This document shows positions 37,800 through 45,284 of a stretch of DNA of 64,000 bases, in pieces (the stretch's first letter is position 1; the number at the start of each line of letters is the position of its first letter). Origin of the DNA: Maribellus sp. YY47 (GTDB lineage Bacteria > Bacteroidota > Bacteroidia > Bacteroidales > Prolixibacteraceae); assembly GCF_023111095.1 (NCBI RefSeq), contig NZ_JALGYW010000008.1, positions 62,001-126,000 on the forward strand, written 5' to 3'. Made by a program: the position numbers and the translations under genes. The notes under the pieces were generated by a model, which saw only the letters and a list, made by a program, of their open reading frames with translations, searched no databases and was not told where the DNA came from.

Positions 37800-38513
37800 A
37801 TGGAACTACAACAGTTAACCGAACAATACAACGCTCAGCACAGCGAAAAAACGATGCTCGAAAAGCTGCAATTTCTGGTGGAACAACACCCCGGGAAAGT
37901 AGTTTTTACCACGAGTTTTGGTTACGAAGATCAGGTAATTACCGACATTATTTTTGCCAACGATCTGGATATAAAAGTGGTTACGCTTGATACCGGCCGG
38001 CTTTTCCCTGAAACTTACAAAGTGTACCGAAGTACCCTGGAAAGATACAAGAAACCGATTCGGGTTTACTATCCTCCGACTGAGGAAGTGGAAGCGTTGG
38101 TGACAGAGAAAGGTCCGTTTAGTTTTTACGAGTCGCTCGAAAATCGCAAAGAATGTTGTTATATCAGGAAAGTAATTCCGTTAAAACGTGCTTTGGCCGA
38201 AAACGAAATCTGGATCACCGGTTTACGTGCGTCACAATCAAACAACCGGAGCGGGATGCAGGAATTTGAATGGGACGAAGGCAACGGTATCATCAAATTC
38301 AATCCGTTGATGGACTGGAGCCTGGAACAAACCATCGAGTATGTGAAAGCCAACCGTGTTCCATACAATGTGTTGCACGATAAAGGTTTTGTGAGCATCG
38401 GTTGCCAGCCTTGTACAAGAGCCATTCAACCCGGCGAAGATTTTCGTGCCGGTCGCTGGTGGTGGGAGCAAGGATCGGGTAAAGAATGCGGATTGCATTC
38501 GCTCAAAAAATAA
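37800..38513 (+). CDS. cysH: Assimilatory APS reductase (CysH family, [4Fe-4S] type)
   Basis: At 237 residues, this phosphoadenylyl/adenylyl-sulfate reductase has the four cysteine ligands of the APS-reductase [4Fe-4S] cluster: C119-C120 in RKECCYIRK and C202-x2-C205 in GCQPCTRA. The redox-active cysteine is C230 in KECGLHS. Presence of the cluster cysteines favours APS rather than PAPS as substrate. The enzyme makes sulfite for cysteine synthesis and needs thioredoxin as donor; a thioredoxin gene lies 360 bp downstream. No other sulfate-assimilation gene is adjacent. Confidence 0.93.
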   Translation: MELQQLTEQYNAQHSEKTMLEKLQFLVEQHPGKVVFTTSFGYEDQVITDIIFANDLDIKVVTLDTGRLFPETYKVYRSTLERYKKPIRVYYPPTEEVEALVTEKGPFSFYESLENRKECCYIRKVIPLKRALAENEIWITGLRASQSNNRSGMQEFEWDEGNGIIKFNPLMDWSLEQTIEYVKANRVPYNVLHDKGFVSIGCQPCTRAIQPGEDFRAGRWWWEQGSGKECGLHSLKK

Positions 38514-38656
38514 AAAGTTTATTTTCCTTTTTTAAACCAATACGTCCTCAGTGCAGAAAAGGGCTTCAAAAAAATCTATTTCTAATATCAATTATCTATC
38601 GAACGTGCTGAAACCAAATGCATTTCCGCTTGTTGTTAGATGATGAAAAACAAATT

Positions 38657-38896
38657 ATGGAAATAATTAAACAGAAAAAGATAGCGCTCATTTTTCTGGC
38701 ACTGGGTGCCATCGGAGGATTTTTGTACTGGAAATTTGTTGGTTGTACCAGCGGAACCTGTGCGATAAAATCGGTTTGGTACTGGAGTACCTTGTGGGGC
38801 GCGGCTGTTGGTTATCTGCTGGGAGACTTTATTAACGATCTTCTGGTCAGGGTAAAAAAGAAAAAGGGAAATAAGGATGATAGGGAAGTTCAATAA
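38657..38896 (+). CDS. DUF6132-family small membrane protein
   Basis: I use the ATG at 38657 (MEIIKQKK), 13 codons into the open frame, giving 79 residues with two transmembrane helices (IALIFLALGAIGGFLYW and TLWGAAVGYLLGDFI) around the conserved loop FVGCTSGTCAIKS with two cysteines, then a basic tail. This matches the DUF6132 family of Bacteroidota. The function is unknown; the CxxxxC loop and its common linkage to thioredoxin-like or rhodanese genes suggest redox or sulfur chemistry (inference). It overlaps the thioredoxin gene by 20 bp. Confidence 0.8.
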   Translation: MEIIKQKKIALIFLALGAIGGFLYWKFVGCTSGTCAIKSVWYWSTLWGAAVGYLLGDFINDLLVRVKKKKGNKDDREVQ

Positions 38897-39182
38897 TATA
38901 ATTAATTCGAGCCGTCCGGTTTTAGTTGATTTTTATGCCGAGTGGTGTGGTCCGTGCAAACAAATGCCGCCCATTCTGAAGCAAGTAAAAGACGAACTAA
39001 AAGAACAGGTGAGGATCATAAAAGTGGATGTTGACCGAAATCCGCAGATTGCGACAAAATACCAGATTCGCAGCATTCCAACGTTGATGCTTTTTAAAGA
39101 CGGTGAGCCAAAGTGGACAGGTTTAGGTGTTCGCTCGGCCGATGAAATTAAATTGATTGTACAGGCCCAGATCGATAATTAA
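38877..39182 (+). CDS. Thioredoxin
   Basis: This 101-residue thioredoxin has the active site WCGPCK (C24 and C27), the cis-proline loop RSIPTLMLF and no signal peptide. It is cytosolic and reduces disulfides; the nearby APS reductase is a plausible client. Its start lies inside the end of the DUF6132 gene, so the two are coupled. Confidence 0.93.
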   Translation: MIGKFNNIINSSRPVLVDFYAEWCGPCKQMPPILKQVKDELKEQVRIIKVDVDRNPQIATKYQIRSIPTLMLFKDGEPKWTGLGVRSADEIKLIVQAQIDN

Positions 39183-39193
39183 ATTCGACTGTT

Positions 39194-39931
39194 TTGGCTG
39201 ACGCTCAAAATATCTTTTACACCTCCATTTCGAAATATTATTCCGAAATTTTCCCGTATAACCCGGCACAACTAAAGTTTGTAGAGGCGAAACTTAGCGG
39301 TTTATCGGGTAAGACAATTCTGGATATTGGCTGTGCAACCGGAGAACTGGCTTATAATCTGGCTCTTGGCGGTGCATCGGTTACAGGAATTGATCTAAAT
39401 GAAGATTTGCTCGAACAGGCTCAGGAAAATAAAATCCATCCGAATCTGCATTTTCAAAAAGGAAATATGTTGAATTTGGAAACCGATTTTCCAGCAACTC
39501 AGTTTGATGCAGTGCTTTGTTTCGGAAATACGCTGGTGCATTTAAAATCGCTGGATGATGTTACTGATATGCTTAAGGCAACGCGTATCGTTCTAAAGCC
39601 CGGCGGAACTTTACTTTTGCAAATTCTGAACTACGATTATATTCTGGAGGATAAGGTAACAGAACTTCCCTGTATCGATGCTGAGAACATTACTTTTCTT
39701 CGCCATTATCAGTTTCGGGAAACAGGCGATTACATCGATTTTCAAACCGAGCTGGTGCTAAAACACAAAGTTTTAAGCATCCGCAACGAAACTCGTTTAC
39801 TGGCTTTAAAAAGCAAAGATTTGCTAAAAGCGCTAACGGAAGCCGGTTTTTCTGAAATCAATCTCTATTCTAACTTTAAACAGGACCCGTTTGGAGGAAA
39901 ACACCTGCCTCTTGTGGTAAGTTGCATTTAA
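39194..39931 (+). CDS. Class I SAM-dependent methyltransferase
   Basis: This 245-residue protein appears to start at a TTG (39194), only 11 bp after the thioredoxin stop; no in-frame ATG lies near enough to preserve the conserved N-terminus. The SAM site is ILDIGCATGELAYNLALGG, with VTGIDLNEDLL (acidic residue binding ribose) and FDAVLCFGNTLVHL. It is a small-molecule-type Methyltransf_25/11 family protein; its substrate is unknown. It probably ends the thioredoxin operon and is followed by a REP-like palindrome. Confidence 0.85.
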   Translation: MADAQNIFYTSISKYYSEIFPYNPAQLKFVEAKLSGLSGKTILDIGCATGELAYNLALGGASVTGIDLNEDLLEQAQENKIHPNLHFQKGNMLNLETDFPATQFDAVLCFGNTLVHLKSLDDVTDMLKATRIVLKPGGTLLLQILNYDYILEDKVTELPCIDAENITFLRHYQFRETGDYIDFQTELVLKHKVLSIRNETRLLALKSKDLLKALTEAGFSEINLYSNFKQDPFGGKHLPLVVSCI

Positions 39932-39951
39932 AATACGATACGAACTGGACA

Positions 39952-39968
39952 GGCGATTTGCAATCGCC
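39952..39968. repeat. REP-like palindrome, identical to that at 13297
   Basis: GGCGATT-TGC-AATCGCC is exactly the 17-mer at 13297-13313. It lies between the convergent ends of the methyltransferase and PepSY genes and is followed by seven or more A on the plus strand, so it may double as a terminator for the minus-strand gene. Confidence 0.65.
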
Positions 39969-39988
39969 TAAAAAAAATGATGTAGAAT

Positions 39989-41518
39989 TTAACCGCGTTT
40001 TTTCCGATACACCATCCACCAAACGATTACGCCGCTGATCAAAACAATCAATAAACAGATCCCGGCAAGCGGAACAAATAAAATGTAAAAGGGCCCGAGG
40101 ATGCTTTCAAAGATTCGCCCGGTGTGAATCTCCTGCGAAACATTCCACAACGACATGGGAGAGGCCTTGCGTATCTGTTGTGGCATATCGGGGAAAACTT
40201 TTCCGCTTAGACTGATCGCTCCGCTGTTGTAATCGAACCACCAGGCCTGGTTTTTGCTTTTTACAAGTCCGGCAGCCATATTTGCTCCAATCGGACGTAC
40301 CATTCCCGACGGCGCCTGGTACGGCGCTCCACTGAAGAAATCGGAAACCCGGCCGGTTTCAATATTCCAGATAAACATTCCGCTAAACGATCCCACCAGT
40401 AATTGGTGTTGATTTAATTTTTCCAGTACGTTGCATCCCATAACACTTACCGGTGGCTGGTTTTGTGCAGGCTGTAACGGACGCTGGAGCGTTTCATCGG
40501 CAAAATAAAAGCCATCGGAAGTGGAGAAGATGTATCTGTCCCGGGTTTCATCCCAATATACTCTTCTGAGTTTGTCCATCCACGGATTCGGGCTGTCGAG
40601 GTGCGTTCCCGGAATGATTCCGACCTGTTTGCTTGCAATGGCAATCAATAGCGGCGGACGCAGGTGAATTCCGGCAAAGGTGTTAATGATCAGGAACAGT
40701 GCAAAAATATAGCCCAGAACATTGTGCCAATGGAGGTTTTGTTTTTTTATGCCAACATATTTTTGTGTTGGCCGGGCTTTCTTTTTCCTCCGGCGGATAA
40801 TTTCGGGAAAGAAGAAATGCAATAAGCCTGTAACCGATAAAACGATGGTAATAATGCCCAACAAATCGACAATTAGTTTCCCTGTTAATCCAAACAACTC
40901 CCCACTGTGAAGTTGCCAGAAAGTGTCGAATAAACCTGTTTCTCGTTTATAATTGACTGGTGCCGGAAGCTGAACGGTTTGAAAACGGACTCCGTCGGTA
41001 CTGCTTAGCAGATAATCGCGGGTTAGCACCAATAGGGAGTCGCCTTTTAGGATAACGTCCGTAATCCGGTCGTTTTTTACGGGCAAGGTAATTTTCTCCC
41101 AATTCCCGTTTGTTGACGAACGAAAATATAATCCGAGGTGCGTCCCTGCGTACAGGTTTTGCTTGAAGGCAATCAGCGAATATATTTTTCGGTTGTCAAT
41201 TCCTTTGGGAAAGCCGTTGTTAAAGTCCTCAAAAGCTGAAAAAGCCGGATCGCTTTTCCAAACCCCTATATTTCCGTATATAAGAACAGTAGCCGAATCG
41301 ATTTCCAGCGAGCCTCTTACCGCAGATTGATTCCAGTTGCTGTAGGTGTAATTTTCGGGTAAAAGGCTACGGGAAACATCAACACCTGAAAACACACCGC
41401 GGTGATTCATGATGATTCCGGACGTGGCAAAAAGAACCGAAATAAAAGCAATGACAACAGCCGGCCACCGGTGAAGCTTTTTAAAAGTCTTTATGATTCG
41501 CGTTCGTTTCATTCCCAA
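39989..41518 (-). CDS. PepSY-associated transmembrane protein
   Basis: This 509-residue membrane protein starts with a helix (WPAVVIAFISVLFATSGIIMNH) typical of the PepSY_TM family and has further helices at LIVDLLGIITIVLSVTGLLHFFFP, WHNVLGYIFALFLIINTFAGIHL and FYILFVPLAGICLLIVLISGVIVWW. Large periplasmic loops with beta-propeller-like segments (ATVLIYGNIGVWKSD, LYAGTHLGLYFRS) lie between them. Family members are often linked to iron or flavin reduction at the membrane; the substrate is unknown. It is transcribed away from a terminator that closes the nrf operon. Confidence 0.8.
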   Translation of the reverse strand: MGMKRTRIIKTFKKLHRWPAVVIAFISVLFATSGIIMNHRGVFSGVDVSRSLLPENYTYSNWNQSAVRGSLEIDSATVLIYGNIGVWKSDPAFSAFEDFNNGFPKGIDNRKIYSLIAFKQNLYAGTHLGLYFRSSTNGNWEKITLPVKNDRITDVILKGDSLLVLTRDYLLSSTDGVRFQTVQLPAPVNYKRETGLFDTFWQLHSGELFGLTGKLIVDLLGIITIVLSVTGLLHFFFPEIIRRRKKKARPTQKYVGIKKQNLHWHNVLGYIFALFLIINTFAGIHLRPPLLIAIASKQVGIIPGTHLDSPNPWMDKLRRVYWDETRDRYIFSTSDGFYFADETLQRPLQPAQNQPPVSVMGCNVLEKLNQHQLLVGSFSGMFIWNIETGRVSDFFSGAPYQAPSGMVRPIGANMAAGLVKSKNQAWWFDYNSGAISLSGKVFPDMPQQIRKASPMSLWNVSQEIHTGRIFESILGPFYILFVPLAGICLLIVLISGVIVWWMVYRKKRG

Positions 41519-41616
41519 AAGGAAATTAATGGTTTATCGGCTTACAACCGATGGTTAAAGAATAAAAATTTCAGAATGATGTTCAATAGCTAATGATCTT
41601 TTTTTGACGATCTGTT

Positions 41617-41670
41617 AAAAGAGGGGACACCCGCAGGTCAATTCGGCTGACCTGCGGTGAATGTTCCCCT
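41617..41670 (-). terminator. Terminator of the nrfHA-porin operon
   Basis: On the minus strand CCGCAGGTCA pairs with TGACCTGCGG across a seven-base loop, with outer GGGGA/TCCCC pairing interrupted by a small internal loop, followed by CTTTT. It lies 65 bp past the porin stop codon. Confidence 0.75.
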
Positions 41671-41734
41671 TCTTTACCCTCTCTTCTTTCTTGTCCCTTC
41701 TGTCCGGAACATTCAAAAACAACAATGGCTTGAG

Positions 41735-42949
41735 TTAATTCATAAAACGAGGCGTTACTGAAAGCATCAGGTAACCCCAATATTGAAAAACGGAACTGTC
41801 GCCGCCTTTAATTAACTCTAAGCTGTCACCTGCAAAAAGCGTCGATAAACCAAGTGATATTTTAGTCATAGGATTTACTTTCCATGTTCCCGCCAAATCG
41901 AGTTCAGTACCGAGATAGCGGTCAAAATCTTCAGCGAAGTCTGCCGCCGCACCAAAATAGTGCAGGTGGGCATTGAATCCCCATTTTTCACCGCTGTAGT
42001 CATATTTCAGATAAACATCGTTTAGCCCAACACTGCCGATGTGGTTACTCACATAGAAATAATCCATAAAACCGTTGAACTTGTGATTGGTGCCATACAA
42101 CGGGGTGAAAGCTTTGTATTTTGAATCGTTGTAGGAGGTTCCTGAAAGATGTTCAACACCCAGCGTAAAACGATCTGCCGATGCTTCCAATAACAAATTA
42201 AGTGCACTGATGTCTTTCCCCGAAACATGTTTTCCTCCCTGATAGTAAAGATTGGCGGCCAGCTTAAGCGGTTTTACGTTGGTGGTAATTCTTCCTCCTA
42301 GCGTTTGACTGTATTTTGTTTTCTGATCGGCATTTTCCACAACCGGAACACCATTGTTTAAAACCAAAAGACTTAGCTGAATGGTTTCCCAGTTCTGATG
42401 AAACCAAACAAATTGTAAATCTTTGTAGGCATCCGGACCGTCGTAATAACTATCCGTTAAGTTTCCGTTTTCGTGATGCGCAACTCCGAAATGGAGGTCA
42501 AAGTCTTTTTTTAGTTTGAACAGGGCCACATCGTGCGACCGTGCCTGCTGTGCCCAGCCTACATTTCCAAAAATTCGTTGATCATCGTACACCAGTTCCT
42601 GTCTGCCTGCTTTAAGAGAGAACTCCGGTGTAAAAAGTATTTCGGCCCAGGCTTCGTGCAGCGACGCAGAGAAATCTTCGTTCGAAACCAGTTGTGGTTG
42701 ATTTCCCCACTGCCGGACATCCTGCAAAACCAAACCCGTATTTATGAATTCATTTTTGAATCCGAAATTCAACCGGGTACGCTGCGTGGTTATCGTCGAT
42801 GCATCCTGATCTTCCGCAGCCAGCGTTTTATACCCGTGACTTAATTCGGTTCTTGGTCTGAATTCTCCGCTCAGAGAGAACTGTGCCATCGAGTTTTGAG
42901 CGACGACGAGGCTCAATACTAGTAGAGCAATAATTTTTATTTTGATCAT
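41735..42949 (-). CDS. Alginate-export-like outer-membrane porin
   Basis: This 404-residue protein has a signal peptide (MIKIKIIALLVLSLVVAQNSMAQ) followed by strands typical of the alginate-export (AlgE-like) beta-barrel family: FSLSGEFRPRTELSHGYK, TQRTRLNFGFKNEFINTGLVLQDVRQWG and the FSLKAGRQELVYDDQRIFG motif. It ends in a C-terminal aromatic strand region. It is 18 bp downstream of nrfA on the same strand and precedes a terminator, so it is the last gene of the nitrite-reductase operon. It may admit nitrite/nitrate or another anion (inference). Confidence 0.85.
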   Translation of the reverse strand: MIKIKIIALLVLSLVVAQNSMAQFSLSGEFRPRTELSHGYKTLAAEDQDASTITTQRTRLNFGFKNEFINTGLVLQDVRQWGNQPQLVSNEDFSASLHEAWAEILFTPEFSLKAGRQELVYDDQRIFGNVGWAQQARSHDVALFKLKKDFDLHFGVAHHENGNLTDSYYDGPDAYKDLQFVWFHQNWETIQLSLLVLNNGVPVVENADQKTKYSQTLGGRITTNVKPLKLAANLYYQGGKHVSGKDISALNLLLEASADRFTLGVEHLSGTSYNDSKYKAFTPLYGTNHKFNGFMDYFYVSNHIGSVGLNDVYLKYDYSGEKWGFNAHLHYFGAAADFAEDFDRYLGTELDLAGTWKVNPMTKISLGLSTLFAGDSLELIKGGDSSVFQYWGYLMLSVTPRFMN

Positions 42950-42967
42950 GTCGTAGTTTTTGTGTGA

Positions 42968-44473
42968 TTAGTTTAGATCATAGGTTTTTTCCCGTTCTTC
43001 CGCCTGCTTCATCCATTCAGGAACAACAGTTTCCAGGAATTCCTTTTTGTCTGCGTTGAGTTGATCCATATCGAGGCCAACAAATTTTTGAGCTTTGGCT
43101 TTTGTTTCGATATCAGGATAAGGAACTTCCTCGTTGTGTCCAAGGTTGGCGAGCAAACGAGCCAGTTTTATGCGGGTTTCCTGAGCAATGGTGATGCCGG
43201 TCGAAATTACACGCCCTACTTCAACAGGCGAGTGAAAAGATGCGCCGTGGCTGGCAGCAGCATAATCCCAGCGCCATTGTGCATGTCTGATTCCAAGTAA
43301 AATATCTTTCATGCTGGCATCGGTGGCGCCAAGGTCCCAGGCTTTTTTTGCTTCCACATGGGCCCTTACCAGCAACTCTTCCAGTTTGTCGCGGTTTTCG
43401 ATGATTTTATCCTGACGTTCGTAAACATTGGCCATTAAAGTTCCGGCTTCTTCGCGGTGGCAAACCTGGCACGAATTGGCAATGTTGTTCAGCGGCGATT
43501 GCATTTTATGGTCGGTGAATTTCTGGCCTCCCTCGCTTTTGTATGGCATGTGACAGTCGGCACAAGAAACACCGCGCTGTGCATGAATACCGGTCATGTA
43601 AGTTTCGTATCCCGGATGCTGGGCTTTTAGCATGGGAGCTTTACTTATCGAATGAGTCCAGTCGCTGAATTCAATGTTGTCATAGTATTCTTCCATGGCT
43701 TCAGCCGAAAAACCATTATCCCAGGGGAAAGTGAGGTACTGTGCACCATCTACTTTCTTTTTGTCGAAATAATATTCCACATGACATTGAGCACACACAA
43801 GGCTGCGCATTTCCTGGTGACTCACTTTTTTGATGTCGCGTCCCATTCGTTCAAAAGCTTCCACCAATGCGGGGCGGGTGATGGTTAAGTTCATCGTTTC
43901 ATTATCGTGGCAGTCGGCACAGCCAATAGGATTTACTACTTCAGCTCCCAGTTCTGCCCAGCTTCCGGTATAAAAGGCAGCTACTCCTTTTTGATTCATT
44001 AAGCGCGGTACGTCGGGGCTTTTACAAGTCATGCAGGTGGATGGCATCGGTCCTTCCTTTGTTGTTTTCGGAGCTCCGGTGCGCAAAGTATTTTGTATAT
44101 CGGTAACGGCGTAATAATGTCCGCGTCCCTGGTTGTAATCTTTCGAAAAGCCATAGCCGGCCCACAGAACCACGAGTCTCGGATCCACTTCCAGCATATC
44201 GATCATGGTGTTTCCGTTGTATTTGCTGCGGAACGTGGTGTCAGCAGTTCCGTAATAGGATTGAAATTCGCGCGGATAGTTTTGTCCCCAAACTTCGTTT
44301 CTGGGTTCAAACTGACCGATTTCTACTTTGGGCACGTTTACATAGGCGGCTTCGGCGCGTCGTTCGATAATGGACGACGCTAAAAGTCCCAATAAAAAAA
44401 CGACCACGACAGTTGCAATAAAAAGTCCCCAGTTTAACAGGGTTCGTTTTGATGATTTTGAATGAGTTGTCAT
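42968..44473 (-). CDS. nrfA: Cytochrome c nitrite reductase, pentaheme catalytic subunit
   Basis: At 501 residues, with an N-terminal anchor or uncleaved signal helix (about 12-32), this is NrfA, which reduces nitrite to ammonium with six electrons. Five heme motifs are visible: the catalytic CMTCK (C147-K151, lysine-ligated) and four CxxCH at 185-189 (CADCH), 227-231 (CAQCH), 304-308 (CADCH) and 335-339 (CQVCH). The active-site region HAQRGVSCADCHMP and the KMQSPLNN loop are present. It follows nrfH after 11 bp. Confidence 0.97.
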   Translation of the reverse strand: MTTHSKSSKRTLLNWGLFIATVVVVFLLGLLASSIIERRAEAAYVNVPKVEIGQFEPRNEVWGQNYPREFQSYYGTADTTFRSKYNGNTMIDMLEVDPRLVVLWAGYGFSKDYNQGRGHYYAVTDIQNTLRTGAPKTTKEGPMPSTCMTCKSPDVPRLMNQKGVAAFYTGSWAELGAEVVNPIGCADCHDNETMNLTITRPALVEAFERMGRDIKKVSHQEMRSLVCAQCHVEYYFDKKKVDGAQYLTFPWDNGFSAEAMEEYYDNIEFSDWTHSISKAPMLKAQHPGYETYMTGIHAQRGVSCADCHMPYKSEGGQKFTDHKMQSPLNNIANSCQVCHREEAGTLMANVYERQDKIIENRDKLEELLVRAHVEAKKAWDLGATDASMKDILLGIRHAQWRWDYAAASHGASFHSPVEVGRVISTGITIAQETRIKLARLLANLGHNEEVPYPDIETKAKAQKFVGLDMDQLNADKKEFLETVVPEWMKQAEEREKTYDLN

Positions 44474-44484
44474 AGAAAAGGTAT

Positions 44485-45060
44485 TTAGTTGTTTTTAATA
44501 TATTCTTTGATCCATGCAGGAACCGGGCTTTCCGGTAGTGGTACCTGGGCGTTTGGTACGCTCGAAAGGCTGTTCACTCTGCCGTGTGGTACTTCGCGGT
44601 GGCATTCCCAGCATATGCGGTCCTGGGTATGTGCAACATGCGCTTGCACTGACGATGTCAGTTTGGGATCGGTTACCAGTTGGCTGTGACAGCGAATACA
44701 ATTATTCTGAACCACTTCTTTCCCGGCTTCGTGTATAAATATCACCTGTGGTTCCATCCTTAAGGTGAACATGGTAGCGTGCCGCAAACCGTCTTTGGCT
44801 TTGAAATAGTATTTGTTCAGTACATTGTTATGCGGAACATGGCAGTCGTTACAGTGCGCTACTTCACGGTGAGAGCTGTGTGTCCAGGTAGCATACTGTG
44901 GCGCCATGATGTGACAGTTGGTGCAGGTTTCCGGTCGGTCGGAAAGATAAGAGTGGGCTTTCGAAACATAAAATGTGAAAGCAATCAGACCCGCAAATAC
45001 GCTGGTAATCATTAGCACCGGGAATTTCCATTTTTCAGGAGGCAGCAACTTTTTTATCAT
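44485..45060 (-). CDS. nrfH: Cytochrome c nitrite reductase, membrane quinol-oxidising subunit
   Basis: This 191-residue NapC/NirT-type tetraheme protein has one N-terminal transmembrane helix (about 13-33) and four CxxCH motifs at 46-50, 70-74, 121-125 and 150-154. NrfH takes electrons from menaquinol and passes them to NrfA. It is the first gene of the operon. A perfect 9+9 base inverted repeat lies 63 bp upstream of the start (centre to ATG), probably the operator of an Fnr/Crp-type regulator. Confidence 0.96.
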   Translation of the reverse strand: MIKKLLPPEKWKFPVLMITSVFAGLIAFTFYVSKAHSYLSDRPETCTNCHIMAPQYATWTHSSHREVAHCNDCHVPHNNVLNKYYFKAKDGLRHATMFTLRMEPQVIFIHEAGKEVVQNNCIRCHSQLVTDPKLTSSVQAHVAHTQDRICWECHREVPHGRVNSLSSVPNAQVPLPESPVPAWIKEYIKNN

Positions 45061-45112
45061 GGTTGTAATGGGTTTAATTACGGAGATAAAAATCCGGCAA
45101 TTCGCTTCAATA

Positions 45113-45134
45113 TTTTGTAACAGATGTTACAAAA
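45113..45134. promoter_or_regulatory. FNR/Crp-type palindromic operator upstream of nrfH
   Basis: TTTTGTAAC (45113-45121) and GTTACAAAA (45126-45134) are perfect inverted repeats separated by AGAT. The layout TGTAAC-N4-GTTACA is typical of Crp/Fnr-superfamily sites that control nitrogen-oxide and anaerobic genes. It could serve nrfH on the left and, less likely at about 150 bp, iorA on the right. Confidence 0.7.
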
Positions 45135-45251
45135 TCGCGTTTTATGTTTGGTTTTTACTTGCCGAAAAGAATCGTTACGTTGAATGATTCTATTTAATCT
45201 GAAATTGATATGTAACTGACAATTAAAAGCGGTTTAATAACGATGCTTTTC

Positions 45252-45259
45252 TATTTTTG
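45252..45259 (+). promoter_or_regulatory. iorA promoter -7 box
   Basis: TATTTTTG fits the Bacteroidota TAnnTTTG box exactly and lies 25 bp upstream of the iorA ATG. The -33 element is unclear. Confidence 0.45.
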
Positions 45260-45284
45260 TCGGTCTATTTATTAAAAAATCAAG

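Noticed and set aside
41583-41780. 65-codon minus-strand frame between the PepSY and porin genes
   Set aside because: It covers the operon terminator and overlaps the end of the porin gene; the sequence is not protein-like.
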